Source: Panopea generosa (lineage: Eukaryota > Mollusca > Bivalvia > Adapedonta > Hiatellidae). Taken from it: a DNA stretch of 64,000 bases. The stretch lies in assembly GCA_029582155.1 (NCBI GenBank), contig CM055909.1:46072218-46136217 (forward strand). Direction: 5' to 3'. The notes beneath the pieces were generated by a model that made no database searches, was not told where the DNA came from, and saw only the letters and a program-made list of their open reading frames with translations. Below are positions 11,332 to 22,563 of this stretch, in pieces (positions within the stretch are counted from its first letter, which is position 1; each line of letters begins with the position of its first letter). Both the position numbers and the translations under genes were made by a program.

Positions 11332-13309
11332 AAAGGATACAGAAACGCAGGGTAAATTTCAGAGCTGCATTGACCATTATTGAACTATTGTAAGCGATAA
11401 TTGCAGTTTTAGAATTTCTATGTAAATGTAATTCATTCACGATTTTGTCAATAATAATGATCGTACAAAGAAAATAATCAACGCTACTTTTGAAGAGAGT
11501 AGTTGGGTTTCCTTTGAGACATAAAAAGACGATGCCGCTTGATGGCACAATGTTGAAATAAGAAAAAATAAGACACTAGGTGGCTCTGTAGGTTATGCTA
11601 TATAGAATTGTAGAAATTACTTTCGGTACAAACTAAGAAGATAGCTTTTTTCACAAACATTTCCCCCCGTACATTAATACCAGCAGATGTGATAAAAGCG
11701 ATTCCTGCTCGTGTAATTGGTATCAAATGTCAAAACCATTATATGGACGTCATTATATCCACTAGACCATCGCGTTTACATACTCTGATTGTTGTAAGCG
11801 TCAGTTCAAATGGTTCAGAAGTTTATGCAACTCAAATACGTTTCAGATCGTGAATGTTATATTTATATGTAGAAATGCAGTTGTTCTCATAGTGTCCATC
11901 CATGGACGTAGTTTGTCAAACTCGCCTAGACTTGTGTTTGCACATTTATAGTGATCAACTTAAACAACACTATCTTCTCTGAGATGAACTCTATAAAAAT
12001 TGTAGTATTTCGTTCTAATTCTTCAGACAATTATTGATATTGTATATTTTTTTCTATATATAATAGAAACAGATTATGTCTAGACCATAACAATCGAAGT
12101 AGTCACTTTCTTTGGGCTAATCTTACAAAGTACGTATTCAAGTAAGTTTCACAATTCAGGTCATTCTCTTCTATGCACTTTAAAAACATAAAATAATAAT
12201 AACGAACGAGCTCCTCAGTTAATTCGAAGTATGCTTCTCTTTAAGCGAATCTGTGCACTATTGAAAGTCACGAGATTCCGCGAAAAGATGAAAGTCAAAC
12301 TAAGTGAAAATAATTTGCCTATTATTTACTAGAAGGCATTTAGAGTTCTAAATGGCGTTATATTTGCTTAAACTAAATACTCGACACTTTATCGTCATCG
12401 TGTCTTCCCAATTTCTTGCAGTTAGTAGCAATGTCTAACCGTAGAACACAAAGCGACAACACTTTCGCTACTATCGCCACATTAATCAGTTTTATTGTGT
12501 TGAAAATCACTTAATCGACACTTACTCACAATGTCTAATTTTTATCTTTAAAAACAACAAAAGTCATCTCCGAACAGCGATAGTTAGTATCTTACTACTG
12601 TGACATGGATTCAAACTTGGCGTCTTGGTCACGTTAATTTCATTCATAAAATAATGTTTCATCTTCAATTTTAGTAGTTTGTCTTTTGTTAAGAATAACA
12701 TATTAAATTCAATAGGTTTGGCTTTCACCTTTTCACATGTTTTCATCTGTATTCTTTTTGCATAGTTATTGACTCCTTTTTGTTTCTTGGTATCATGTTT
12801 TTTAATAAAATCCAAATGAATTTTGAACAGAAGTAAGGTTTTGTATATGCATGGTTTAGTGTTATTGTTTAACTTTATAAATCACTTACTACGATATGCT
12901 CTTAAAACGAAAATTGTTTTTTTAATATCACAGATCGGAATTTCGTGACTTCGAATCGTGCATACATTCAATACAAATGAGGTAAACTTCGAATTTGCTG
13001 CGGAATTCGTTCGTGATTATGTTTTTACGTTTATAAAGTGGGAAAAAACGTGTGAAAAACGGTACATTGGGTATATATTTTACTTGGTAGAAATAACTTG
13101 ATATAATTTTATTTCATGTGTTCCTATATCACCCTGTTTTTTATTGCTTGTTCGCGTCAATTCCAAATTTAAGTGTATATTTCATATTAACGTCATCAAA
13201 GGATGAATAATTCTTCTAGCAGATAAAGGACACCGACGCACTTTTTTTAGCAAATGGAATACTCTTATTCATATTTATCATTGTATGGATCACGTTTATA
13301 CGAAGGGTG
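11332..13309. other. Intergenic, nothing recognised
   Basis: About 2 kb of unique-looking AT-rich DNA. The longest frame is 83 codons on the minus strand (12,564-12,815), with no recognisable domain or splice context. Confidence 0.5.
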
Positions 13310-14110
13310 TTCAAAATACTCGGAAATGTGATCTAAAATCTTTATTGCATTGATGATGGTTTAATGAGTTGCTGACTTTCGATGCACAGTCGCATGATAA
13401 TAATCGAGAATTACATGGTCCTCTTCATCAAATCGTTTAAAGACCCGCCGGCAGCATATCACGAGCTGTTCCTTTTGATGTTTGGTCAGCATCGTCGGGA
13501 TTCGCATGACGCATAACCTTCGCATGGCCCTCGCAATTAAATACCACGATCTGTTCCTTTGATGTTTGGTTTGAATCGTCTGGATCCACCTGGCAATGTT
13601 ATTGGCATATTCAGTTCATCATGAATAATTTGGAATATCGCTCCAATACTGCAATCAACTTTATCCACAAGTTCATTTATCGTGATTCGACGGTGCTTTT
13701 CGAGCAATGCCTACATTTGCGGGACATGCTTTGACATTATTGACTTCGGACGGCCCCTTGGCGGGTGTTTGTTTTGCAGGAAATAGCAAGCATTTTATCT
13801 GAAGGCATGTGTCGCTAAAACTTTATTTCAGAACTATTACAAATATGGGGATGAACTTAGCTTTATTAAACTTGTTTTTAGTAGTATTACATAACATGTT
13901 TATGCTGAATCTTTAAAAATACAATCGTCTTGAGCCTCTCCAGTCTAGAATAAACCGTACCACTGATACACGGTTTTATGGTTATGTTTGTCATTACATA
14001 ATCCACATATGACTTCTGCAACATAACCGTTGTTTCCATCCATGGCTTTCCATTCAGAACACAAAATTGTATTGCTGATCTTTGTTCCATTCTCATTTTT
14101 AGACAATGAG
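13310..14110 (-). pseudogene. Decayed mariner-like transposase
   Basis: On the minus strand three blocks occur in the order expected of mariner/SETMAR-type transposases. The N-terminal block near 14,105-13,930 reads MRMEQRSAIQFCVLNGK and then a TVYSRLERLK-like segment. A second helix-turn-helix near 13,760-13,640 reads HRRITINELVDKVDCSIGAI, preceded by PRGRPKS. Near 13,480-13,340 a start of the catalytic region reads KEQLVICCRRVFKRFDEEDH. These sit in different frames with stops between them, and the catalytic acidic triad region is missing or unreadable, so the copy is dead. Terminal inverted repeats were not found. Only the N-terminal 95 codons (13,887-14,174) remain as a continuous frame. 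Confidence 0.7.
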
Positions 14111-14280
14111 GTAAAAAAAAAAAGTGGCTGCCAAAGGATATTCTGACGTCTTTTTTTTCTTCTAAATCATGCACGTAGCGCTACCGCTTCATAATCTGTA
14201 ACTGATATACTGTGCAGAGACTGATAATGGAGGAATCAGGAGTACTTTTTGTGGCCTAAAATCATGCCAAACATTAACAT

Positions 14281-14714
14281 GATTTGTCAGTGTATATGAT
14301 TGTTCAGTGTATATGATTGGTCAATGTATATGACTTGTCAGTGTATATGATTGTTCAGTGTATATGATTGGTCAATGTATATGATTTGTCAGTGTATATG
14401 ATTGTTCAGTGAATATGATTGTTCTATGTATATGACTTGTCAGTGTATATGATTGGTCAATGTATATGACTTGTCAGTGTATATGATTGTTCAGTGTATA
14501 TGATTGGTCAATGTATATGATTTGTCAGTGTATATGATTGTTCAGTGTATATGATTGGTCTATGTATATGACTTGTCAGTGTATATGATTGGTCAATGTA
14601 TATGATTTGTCAGTGTATATGATTGTTCAGTGTATATGATTGGTCAATGTATATGACTTGTCAGTGTATATGATTGTTCAGTGTATATGACTTTTCAGTG
14701 TATATGATTTGTAT
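14281..14714. repeat. 17-bp minisatellite (TGATTGTTCAGTGTATA)
   Basis: About 25 copies. Three variants (TTGTCAGTG, TTGTTCAGTG and TTGGTCAATG cores) recur mostly in the same order, giving a ~51-bp higher-order period. Confidence 0.92.
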
Positions 14715-15004
14715 ATAAAATGTATTGTGTACCGGATTGTACAAATATTTAGCGCAGTGTATAGCTATTGAATAACTCGTTATTGTGATATAAACCGTAA
14801 CTAATTTGTTGGTAGAATTTTCATGGAAGCGCGTTCGTCTAAACAATTTCCGATTCTCACATGTAAACATTGTAATTTCGTTTCTATGTTGATATTTCGT
14901 CAAGGGGCACAGCACTAGTACATGACTAAGAAAAAAAGAATATTTCACATAATATCAACAGTAAAATGTATTTAATTTTATCAATTCTTATAAGCACTGT
15001 TAGG
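14715..15004. other. Intergenic, nothing recognised
   Basis: A 95-codon minus-strand frame starts here and runs into the minisatellite. It has no supporting features. Confidence 0.45.
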
Positions 15005-15082
15005 AAATTGCCAAGAAAACCGAACCCAAGACTTTCCGCATGCGAGGCGGACGCTCTACCACTAGACCACGCTGCGGTATTT
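15005..15082 (-). repeat. tRNA-like sequence, likely pseudogene or SINE head
   Basis: The minus strand has a tRNA-like box A (TGGTCTAGTGGTAGAGC), a stem-loop CCGC-CTCGCAT-GCGG in the anticodon-arm position, and GGGTTCGG in the T-loop position. The T stem and acceptor stem do not pair well, so I do not call a working tRNA. Confidence 0.5.
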
Positions 15083-15992
15083 GCAGAATAAAATCCAAGT
15101 AGTTAAGACTACCACTTTTTTTGTGTAGGAAACAAATTCATCGTTCTTACGTAATTGCAGCATAACGTCAAATACGCTGTCCATTGATTTGACCTTTGTT
15201 GCTTAGCAAGAAACGAAACAATATTTAAAACAGTCATTTAATGCTTCAATTTGAAATAAAATAATTGATTTTTAATATGTACAACCACGTATTACCGCTT
15301 TCGAAACTTCGACAGTGATATAATCACGTTTAAATCACATTTGATAAGTGACTTCTTGCATGAAAACATCTTTTCTCTGACATAACTCTCTCGAACTAAG
15401 AGTTTTACAGCCATAATCCCTTCCGTTTATGCCAACTTCAACCTATCGATCAAACGCTTATTTAAGACTAAATATCCGTTAATTGGCAAAACCCCATTAC
15501 ATGCACCATGAAGCGGAGTTAATCGTTGCGGAGTTCCGTAAATAAGACATAAAACAGCGGTATAATTGAAGTGACCAGCTATCATAAAAAGGGGTATCTT
15601 AAATAAGCTTTATCTTTCGCTACATAAACACATTAACCGTCTTTAAATTACTGAAAAAAAACACACAAATTGTAAATTAATGTCTCATTTTATTTTGATA
15701 AATTGTTTTTATAGACAGTTGGGGGATTAAAAAACGTATTTCTGTCAAGTAAAGATGTGTAATGTTTTTCTTTTTAACTACATATCACGTGACAGATTAT
15801 AATTTCTTACTACATTACCTGAATTCCAAATATTCCGCAAAGGGACGGTGCGTTTTTTAACACACCCATGACAAACACGCTGCAAAGCGAACCTTACTTT
15901 TAAAGTGTCTGCATTCCAATAACTATCACCTATCAGCTAACGATAGATATTATTATATAATTCATTATGAGGGGTTGTCAAAAAGGTTTGAG
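15083..15992. other. Intergenic, nothing recognised
   Basis: No supportable gene or repeat was seen. Confidence 0.45.
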
Positions 15993-16231
15993 GAGGTCCT
16001 CTGTGGCCGAGTGTTCTAAGACGCCGTTTCACGATAACTATTCTTTCACCGCTAAGACCGTAGGTGCGAGTCCCGCTAGCCTCAAAAACATTATGTAAGA
16101 AGGTTTGCCAGTTACTAGCGGAAGGACGTTGGTTCTACTTCTAATATTCATTTTGAGGTCTTCCTCTACCAATAAAACAGGATATACTGTATATACAATA
16201 AAATATGCTGCAAAATAGCATTTGAGCCAAA
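15993..16231 (+). mobile_element. tRNA-derived SINE, family A (copy 1)
   Basis: The head GAGGTCCTCTGTGGCCGAGT, followed by TCTAAGACGCCG, resembles a Ser/Leu-type tRNA box A. The second promoter box is degenerate (GGTGCGAGTCCCGC). The body is shared with copies at 20.3 and 23.2 kb: 'tgccagttactagcggaagg', 'acgttggttctac', 'ccaataaaac', then the tail. The 67-codon minus-strand frame here is the repeat. Confidence 0.85.
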
Positions 16232-16540
16232 CACATTTCAAAGATATAGCAGGATGGTGTCATATTTCAACATATTCCCCTACTAAGTCAATGCACTTAA
16301 TTCCCCGCTTCTTAATGTCGTTTATGTCAATTTTATAGACGACTACTACCGGTTCTCCAAACCAACTGCACATGTCAGATCATCATCATCATCATCATTA
16401 AAAAGCTTGCTTTCTCAAGTTGCAATGGCGACCATGAGACGTAGTACCACCATTGAAACGGAAACAAGAAATGTTTCCGTGAGGAATGGCGGTCATACAT
16501 ACAAATAATTACTGTTTCTTCTTATTTCATTATACATTCA

Positions 16541-16664
16541 TATGTGTGTGCGTGTATGTATGTATGTATGTATGCATGTGTATGCATGTGTATGTGTATA
16601 TGTGCGTGCGTGCGTGCGTGCATGCGTATGTGTACGCACGTGTGTGAGTGTGTGTGTATATGTG
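16541..16664. repeat. Alternating purine-pyrimidine tract (GT/GTAT/GC)
   Basis: About 120 bp of almost strictly alternating purine and pyrimidine, with GTAT, GCGT and TGTG runs and self-complementary pieces such as TACGCACGTGTG. It has Z-DNA-forming potential and a short hairpin. Confidence 0.85.
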
Positions 16665-18000
16665 CTTATTTAATGCTTTATGTTTCTCATTATCCCTTGC
16701 CATGAATAAAGTGTCAATATTCCTAAACAATCTTAAAGTTGTAAAATATAATTAAAAGGGAATGGCCGTATTAGTCCGGCACTGAACCTTGCATGGAAGT
16801 GTATAGTAATTTTGTTTGGTAATTATGCTATTTTCGGCATTGCTTATGAAAAATAATCTTGATGACAAATTCGAGCATTTTGAAATATTCAAGATGGCCA
16901 CCAATATGGCGGCAAATGAATTGAAAATTATGTTTTCCGCTCATTTTGGTTTTAAAAGTGCAAATAAAATTAATTTAAATTATTTGATTTATTTAGTTAA
17001 AATGTCACTACCATCTAAAATATAAAGCTTACACAATTGACACCATATGCGAATAAAAATATTCTCAAATAATATCGGAAATTGTCCATATTTCCTACCA
17101 CAATGATATAGGCATATTACTATACAGCTGTAATATCAGTCTGTCTCTGTTTTGTTTTATTACTCCGCCTTGTCACAATACATTATTTTGTTATTAGTAA
17201 TCAACTTTCGCGTGTAATAGAAAATAGGTAAACATAATGCCTATGTAAATGGTAAATAGACATGTGTCGTCATAATGAATTAATTATGGTGGGGTAGCGA
17301 ACTTGTTGGGTGAAAAGAAGTTCCCTGAGAATGTCGGCTCATTATTTAAGCCGTGGATTTGTTTATGTTGAACATTTTAATATTAAGAGTTGGAAACTGA
17401 TCTGAACATTTTCTCTGAGAGAAGTAAAACAACAACGTAATAGGCAGATGATGTTATAAAACCTGTGTTTATAATTATCATGCACATCAGAGCTGAGAGA
17501 AAAGCTTTTGCATTTGATAGCACTTAAGCTTGTGGAGATTTAGTTTGTTTATTTGCAATAGAGTTGAAGATATTTTGTTATGTATTATTACCAATGACTT
17601 TGGTTCAAAGACCTATTCAAGCACGATTATAAACATGTAATGAACAACGTGACTAAACTAAATACCCATATCCTATTGACAATGTAGTAAGAAACTATGA
17701 AAGAAATATGCCTGAAAGTTTCCATAAAAAAAAATTTCGTAAACCGTTGAGACGTAGGCTGTCTCAAAAAGACAATTAGGCAGGTTTGATACGATTCTTG
17801 TACATTCAAGAGCTAAAGGATTGCAGAAAAGATCACGTGAGATAGAAATTTCAAACCTTGTAGCTCATCGACTAGTTGTTTACTGATACAGAAGATCTCA
17901 AAATCGCGAAATCAACGACATTATTGCAGGACAAAATATTGGGCATAACTCAAATCAACTAATATAGAACTAAGAATATTCATAGACAAGTCTGCTGATA
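16665..18000. other. Intergenic, nothing recognised
   Basis: Short frames (69 codons at 16,816-17,025 plus; 60 codons at 17,627-17,809 minus) lack support. A sequence like AAGATGGCCACCAATATGGC may belong to another dispersed repeat. Confidence 0.4.
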
Positions 18001-20060
18001 TACAGAATAAATTAAAATAAATACTCAATTCCCCCTCTCGCTCATGGGCACATTATAACATCCAATATCCCTCTCTTGCCCATGAACACATCATCAACAG
18101 AAACTGAAATAAAATAAATACTCAATACCACCTTCTCGACCATGGACATTACCCCTAATCGCCCTCTCTCGCCCATGGACAGGTTATAACACCCAGCATC
18201 CCTGTTCTGGGTATTAACTCGTCATATACAGAGAATGAAAGTAGAAGTACGTTAAACCCCACCCTCTCGCCCATGGACTTATTATAAACAGAGGATGAAA
18301 ATAAAAGTTTTGACTCATTATAAACAAAACGGGGTAATGAAAATAACCCAATCTCCCTCTCTCGCCTATGAACTCATCATAATCAATGAATGAAAATTAA
18401 AGTAAACTCAATCTCCCTCTCTCGCCTATGAACTCACCATAATCAAAGAATGGAAATTAAAGTAAACTCAATCTCCCTCTCTCGCCTATTAACTCACCAT
18501 AATCAAAGAATGAAAATTAAAGTAAACTCAATCTCCCTCTCTCGCCTATTAACTCACCATATTCAAAGAATGAAAACTAAAGTAAACGTAATCTCCCTCT
18601 CTCGCCTTTTAACTCACCAAATTCAAAGAATAAAAACTAAAGTAAACGTAACCTCCCTCTCTCGCCTATTAACTCACCATATTCAAAGAATAAAAAATAA
18701 AGTAAACGCAATCTCCCTCTATCGCCTATTAACTCACCATATTCAAAGAATAAAAATTTAAGTAAACGTAATCTCCCACTCTCGCCTATTATCTCACCAT
18801 AATCAAAGAATGAAAATTAAAGTAAACTTAATCTCCCTCTCTCGCCTATTAACTCACCATATTCAAAGAATAAAAATTAAAGTAAACGTAATCTCCCTCT
18901 CTCGCCTATTAACTCACCATATTCAAAGAATAAAAATTAAAGTAAACGTAATCTCCCTCTCTCGCCTATTAACTCACCATAATCAAAGAATAAAAATTAA
19001 AGTAAACGTAATCTCCCTCTCTCGCCTATAAACTCACCATATTCAAAGAATAAAAATTAAAGTAAACTCAATCTCCCTCTCTCGCCTATGAACTCACCAA
19101 ATTCAAAGAATAAAAAATAAAGTAAACCCAATCTCCCTCTCTCGCCTATTAACTCACCATAATCAAAGAATAAAAAATAAAGTAAACTCAATCTCCCTCT
19201 CTCGCCTATTAACTCACCATAATCAAAGAATGAAAATTAAAGTAAACCCAATCTCCCTCTCTCGCCTATTAACTCACCATAATCAAAGAATAAAAATGAA
19301 AGTAAACGTTATCTCCCTCTCTCGCCTATTAACTCACCATATTCAAAGAATAAAAATTAAAGTAAACGTAATCTCCCTCTCTCGCCTATTAACTCACCAT
19401 AATCAAAGAATAAAAATTAAAGTAAACGTTATCTCCCTCTCTCGCCTATTAACTCACCATATTCAAAGAATAAAAATTAAAGTAAACCCAATCTCCCTCT
19501 CTAGCCTATTAACTCAACATAATCAAAGAATAAAAATTAAAGTAAACTTAATCTCCCTCTCTCGCCTATTAACTCGCCATAATCAAAGAATAAAAATTAA
19601 AGTAAACCCAATCTCCCTCTCTCGCCTATTAACTCACCATATTCAAAGAATAAAAATTAAAGTAAACCCAATCTCCCTCTCTCGCCTATTAACTCACCAT
19701 AATCAAAGAATAAAAATTAAAGTAAACTCAATCTCCATCTCTCGCCCATTAACTCACCATAATCAAAGAATAAAAATTAAAGTAAACGTTATCTCCCTCT
19801 CTCGCCTATTAACTCACCATAATCAAAGAATAAAAATTAAAGTAAACGTAATCTCCCTCTCTCGCCTATTAACTCACCATAATCAAAGAATGAAAATTAA
19901 AGTAAACTCAATCTCCCTCTCTCGCCTATTAACTCACCATAATCAAACAATGAAAATTAAAGTAAACTCAATCTCCCTCTCAGGTTCATAAACTCAGTAT
20001 AAACAGAGAGTGAAAATAAAGGTTAACTCAACCTCACTGACACATCGAACAAAGTTATCT
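18001..20060. repeat. 60-bp tandem array
   Basis: From 18,361 to 19,980 there are 27 consecutive 60-bp units with almost no length variation; degenerate units extend to about 18,000 on the left and 20,060 on the right. The unit contains CTCCCTCTCTCGCCTAT, AACTCACCAT, CAAAGAAT and AAAGTAAAC. Variation is concentrated at a few positions, such as the three bases after AAAGTAAAC (TCA, GTA, CCA, GTT, TTA). Because 60 is divisible by 3, the array carries open frames of up to 253 codons that are not genes. Confidence 0.95.
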
Positions 20061-20257
20061 CAACTCCACTCTCTTACCCACGGACAAGTTAACCCAGAAT
20101 TCGACAGAACAAAAGTAGCACAACCCGTAAAAGGAATGAAATGAGGACAGCAGTCAAGCGACGCCTACATTTATCTAAGACTTTACGAATATCATACATT
20201 CATAGACAGCTACAATTGCCATTTATAACCCTCAGGGAGATCTTACTTCTCTGGAAG

Positions 20258-20482
20258 GGATCCTCTGTGTCCGATTGGTCCATGACGCCGTCTCAAGATC
20301 ACTTACCTCTCACTTCTAAAGTCGAAGGTTCGAGTCCCGCTCGCTCCCAAATCATTATGTGAGAAAGTTTGCCATTTACTTGCGGAAGGACGTTGGTTCT
20401 ACTCAGATTCATTCCTCCGCCAATAAAACTTGATACGCCATTTATAACATGAAATGTGTTGAAAATAGTGTAAAACTCCATT
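20258..20482 (+). mobile_element. tRNA-derived SINE, family A (copy 2)
   Basis: The head is GGATCCTCTGTGTCCGATTG, then the box-B-like GGTTCGAGTCCCGC, and the same body as the 16.0-kb copy ('cggaaggacgttggttctac', 'gccaataaaac'). It is diverged and non-coding. Confidence 0.85.
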
Positions 20483-20511
20483 AAAAAATCCTCTGGAAGA
20501 AATCCATTGGT

Positions 20512-20721
20512 ATTATGATAATGATGTTAATTATAATGATGATAGGGATGATGATGATGATGATGCTGATGATGCTGATGATGCTGATGATGATGATGAT
20601 GATGCTGCTGCTGATGATGATTATGATGCTGTTGCTGCTGCTGATGATGATGATGGTGGTGATGCTGCTACTGCTGCTTCTGCTGTTGATGATGATGATG
20701 TTGATTATAATGATGATGATT
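20512..20721. repeat. GAT/GCT trinucleotide microsatellite
   Basis: GATGAT runs interspersed with GCTGCT and GTTGTT. The Met/Leu-rich 83-codon frame across it is an artefact. Confidence 0.9.
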
Positions 20722-21165
20722 AACGTCTCACACCACTATTACATTTCCCATAGGGGTTCATTGTAACATTTATGTCCAAAACACAGTGAATTAACAAAAC
20801 CTGCAGCATGTTTATGGGCTCAAATTCTTCACGGGTTCAAGATATGAAATTATTAAGGAAAAAAAGCATATATTGACCAGGTTTGTTTTTTTTAAATTCA
20901 ATGCTTTTGTGAGACCTATCAATTTCCAGATTATTAATATGTTAACTATTCGCCCACGATGCGGTTCGAACCAACAATTCTGAAATTACACAGAATTGTT
21001 CAGAAAGCTGGTATCAGCATCAAATTTTCAGTGGTGATTTCTAAAATACTGATCATAAAGCATGTTAGGAAATAATTAATCAATGCAGTACAAATGCCCG
21101 GATAAAAGAACCATAAAGGGAACTAAAGTACTCAAGCGAGATAGTGATATGAGTCCTGAAGTAAT

Positions 21166-21359
21166 GTTGATAATGATAATGATGATGATGTTGATAATGA
21201 TGATGATGATGATGATGCTGGTGCTGCTACTGATGATGATGATGATGATTACGATAATGATGGTGATGATGATGATAATGCTGATTATGACGATGATGAT
21301 TATGATGACGATGAAGATGGCAATGATGATGATGATGATGTTGATGATGATGATGATAA
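21166..21359. repeat. GAT trinucleotide microsatellite
   Basis: Second imperfect (GAT)n tract, ~450 bp after the first. The Met-rich 106-codon frame is an artefact. Confidence 0.9.
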
Positions 21360-21379
21360 ACTATCATGTAAGACTAACC

Positions 21380-21720
21380 ATTTCATGTATTGTTGATGTA
21401 TGATATACTGCCTGTATTCTTATTGTATTTATACTGTACTTATCATGACCACTGTTAATATCAACAATACATATGGCACAGGGAATATTTTGCTAATAAT
21501 TTATCAGCATGCTGTACATTTTAGTTAAAATATGTATATAATAGCAGCAGTTTTTACGAATTATGTATATAATTACTGTCTCGATTATCCTGGTGATACA
21601 TGCACATAGGCCCAATATGGCGTGGGCCATATAATTTTGTCAATTTCACAAATGTATAGCATAATGAATGAATGTATAAGCACATGTCACAATAATAAAG
21701 TTATCTTATCTATATTGATC
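21380..21720 (+). repeat. Possible non-LTR 3' end
   Basis: Ends in ATAATAAAGTTATCTTATCT, resembling the short-repeat tail of invertebrate LINEs. No coding part remains. Confidence 0.3.
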
Positions 21721-21779
21721 ATTTTTAACATTCTATTTTTATTAAGATAAAACTAAAATCCTTGTAAGTTTATACTAAT

Positions 21780-21962
21780 TTATTTTAGCTCGATTGCTAT
21801 AAAAGCTCAGAGCTTATATGAGCCGCTCTCGAGTCCGCTTCCTGGGTAGAACCAGTACTGAGTGTTGTTTTATGAGAAGCATCGGGTCGAACTGTGGATC
21901 GAGCCCGTAACCTCTGGCGTGAGCGGCCAACACTCTATCCATAAGACTATCGCCCCACGTTC
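21780..21962 (-). mobile_element. tRNA-derived SINE, family C (copy 1)
   Basis: The minus-strand head GGGGCGATAGTCTTATGGATAG is followed by 'agtgttggccgctcacgcca' and 'gggctcgatcc' (box B). The body, with 'cactcagtactggttc', 'cgagagcggctcatat' and 'agctctgagctt', is shared with 45,236-45,418. Confidence 0.8.
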
Positions 21963-22507
21963 CTAGTTGAAAACGAGCATCTGATCAATATAATATAAGT
22001 CCGTCCTTACATACACTGGGTATCGTTTTAGGATAACCTATATATAATGATATAATGTACTTATATCAAGATCATAGAGATACACTTGTAACTATTTGAC
22101 TTTTTGACAATAACTTTAAACTAAATCATTTTAGCAAACATTCTGTTTATCATATAAATACCAAAACCGTGTTAATGGAACAATCTGTTTGTATAATGAG
22201 GGCGTGCGACGATTCACCTGATATTAAAACCTAGCCAAAATCCGATCAAATTAGCTTATTGGAGACCGAACATAAATGTATCGATCTTATATTAATGTCA
22301 CGTGATACCGTAGCTCTGTTAAGCATGTACAGTGTGTACACTACACTATGTATATAGAGACGACGTACTTTATAAAGTTTTAAAGTTTACTTTTAAATTT
22401 AGTCCCAATTCCAATAGCAATGTAATTGCACGGACTCCGAAACACGGATTTTATTTCAACGTTTTAATTGTTTTGTTTGGATGTTATAGTCAATATAATA
22501 GCTAAAC
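21963..22507 (+). promoter_or_regulatory. 5' flank and probable leader of the large gene
   Basis: No strong TATA box was seen near the start codon. The ATG at 22,508 sits in a good context (AAACATGG). The position of the transcription start is unknown. Confidence 0.3.
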
Positions 22508-22563
22508 ATGGCGGTGTCCAAAAAGGACATCAAGGATATATCGGAGCTGGTTCGAAAGAAGCT
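22508..22563 (+). CDS. Large gene, exon 1 (start)
   Basis: Encodes residues 1-18 and two bases of Leu19: MAVSKKDIKDISELVRKK. The ATG is chosen for its context (AAACATGG) and because the frame leads into a perfect donor, CT|GTAAGT at 22,564. Joining to exon 2 gives a continuous LVRKKLELYMNVERRE stretch, probably helical. Confidence 0.72.

Noticed and set aside
10877-11548. 223-codon minus-strand frame rich in Tyr, His and Gln
   Set aside because: Translation of the 12/13-bp minisatellite.
18450-19991. Open frames of 73-253 codons with ISLSRLLTHH repeats
   Set aside because: The 60-bp unit is a multiple of 3 and happens to lack stops; this is the tandem array translated.
20515-21403. Met/Leu-rich frames
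   Set aside because: Trinucleotide microsatellites.
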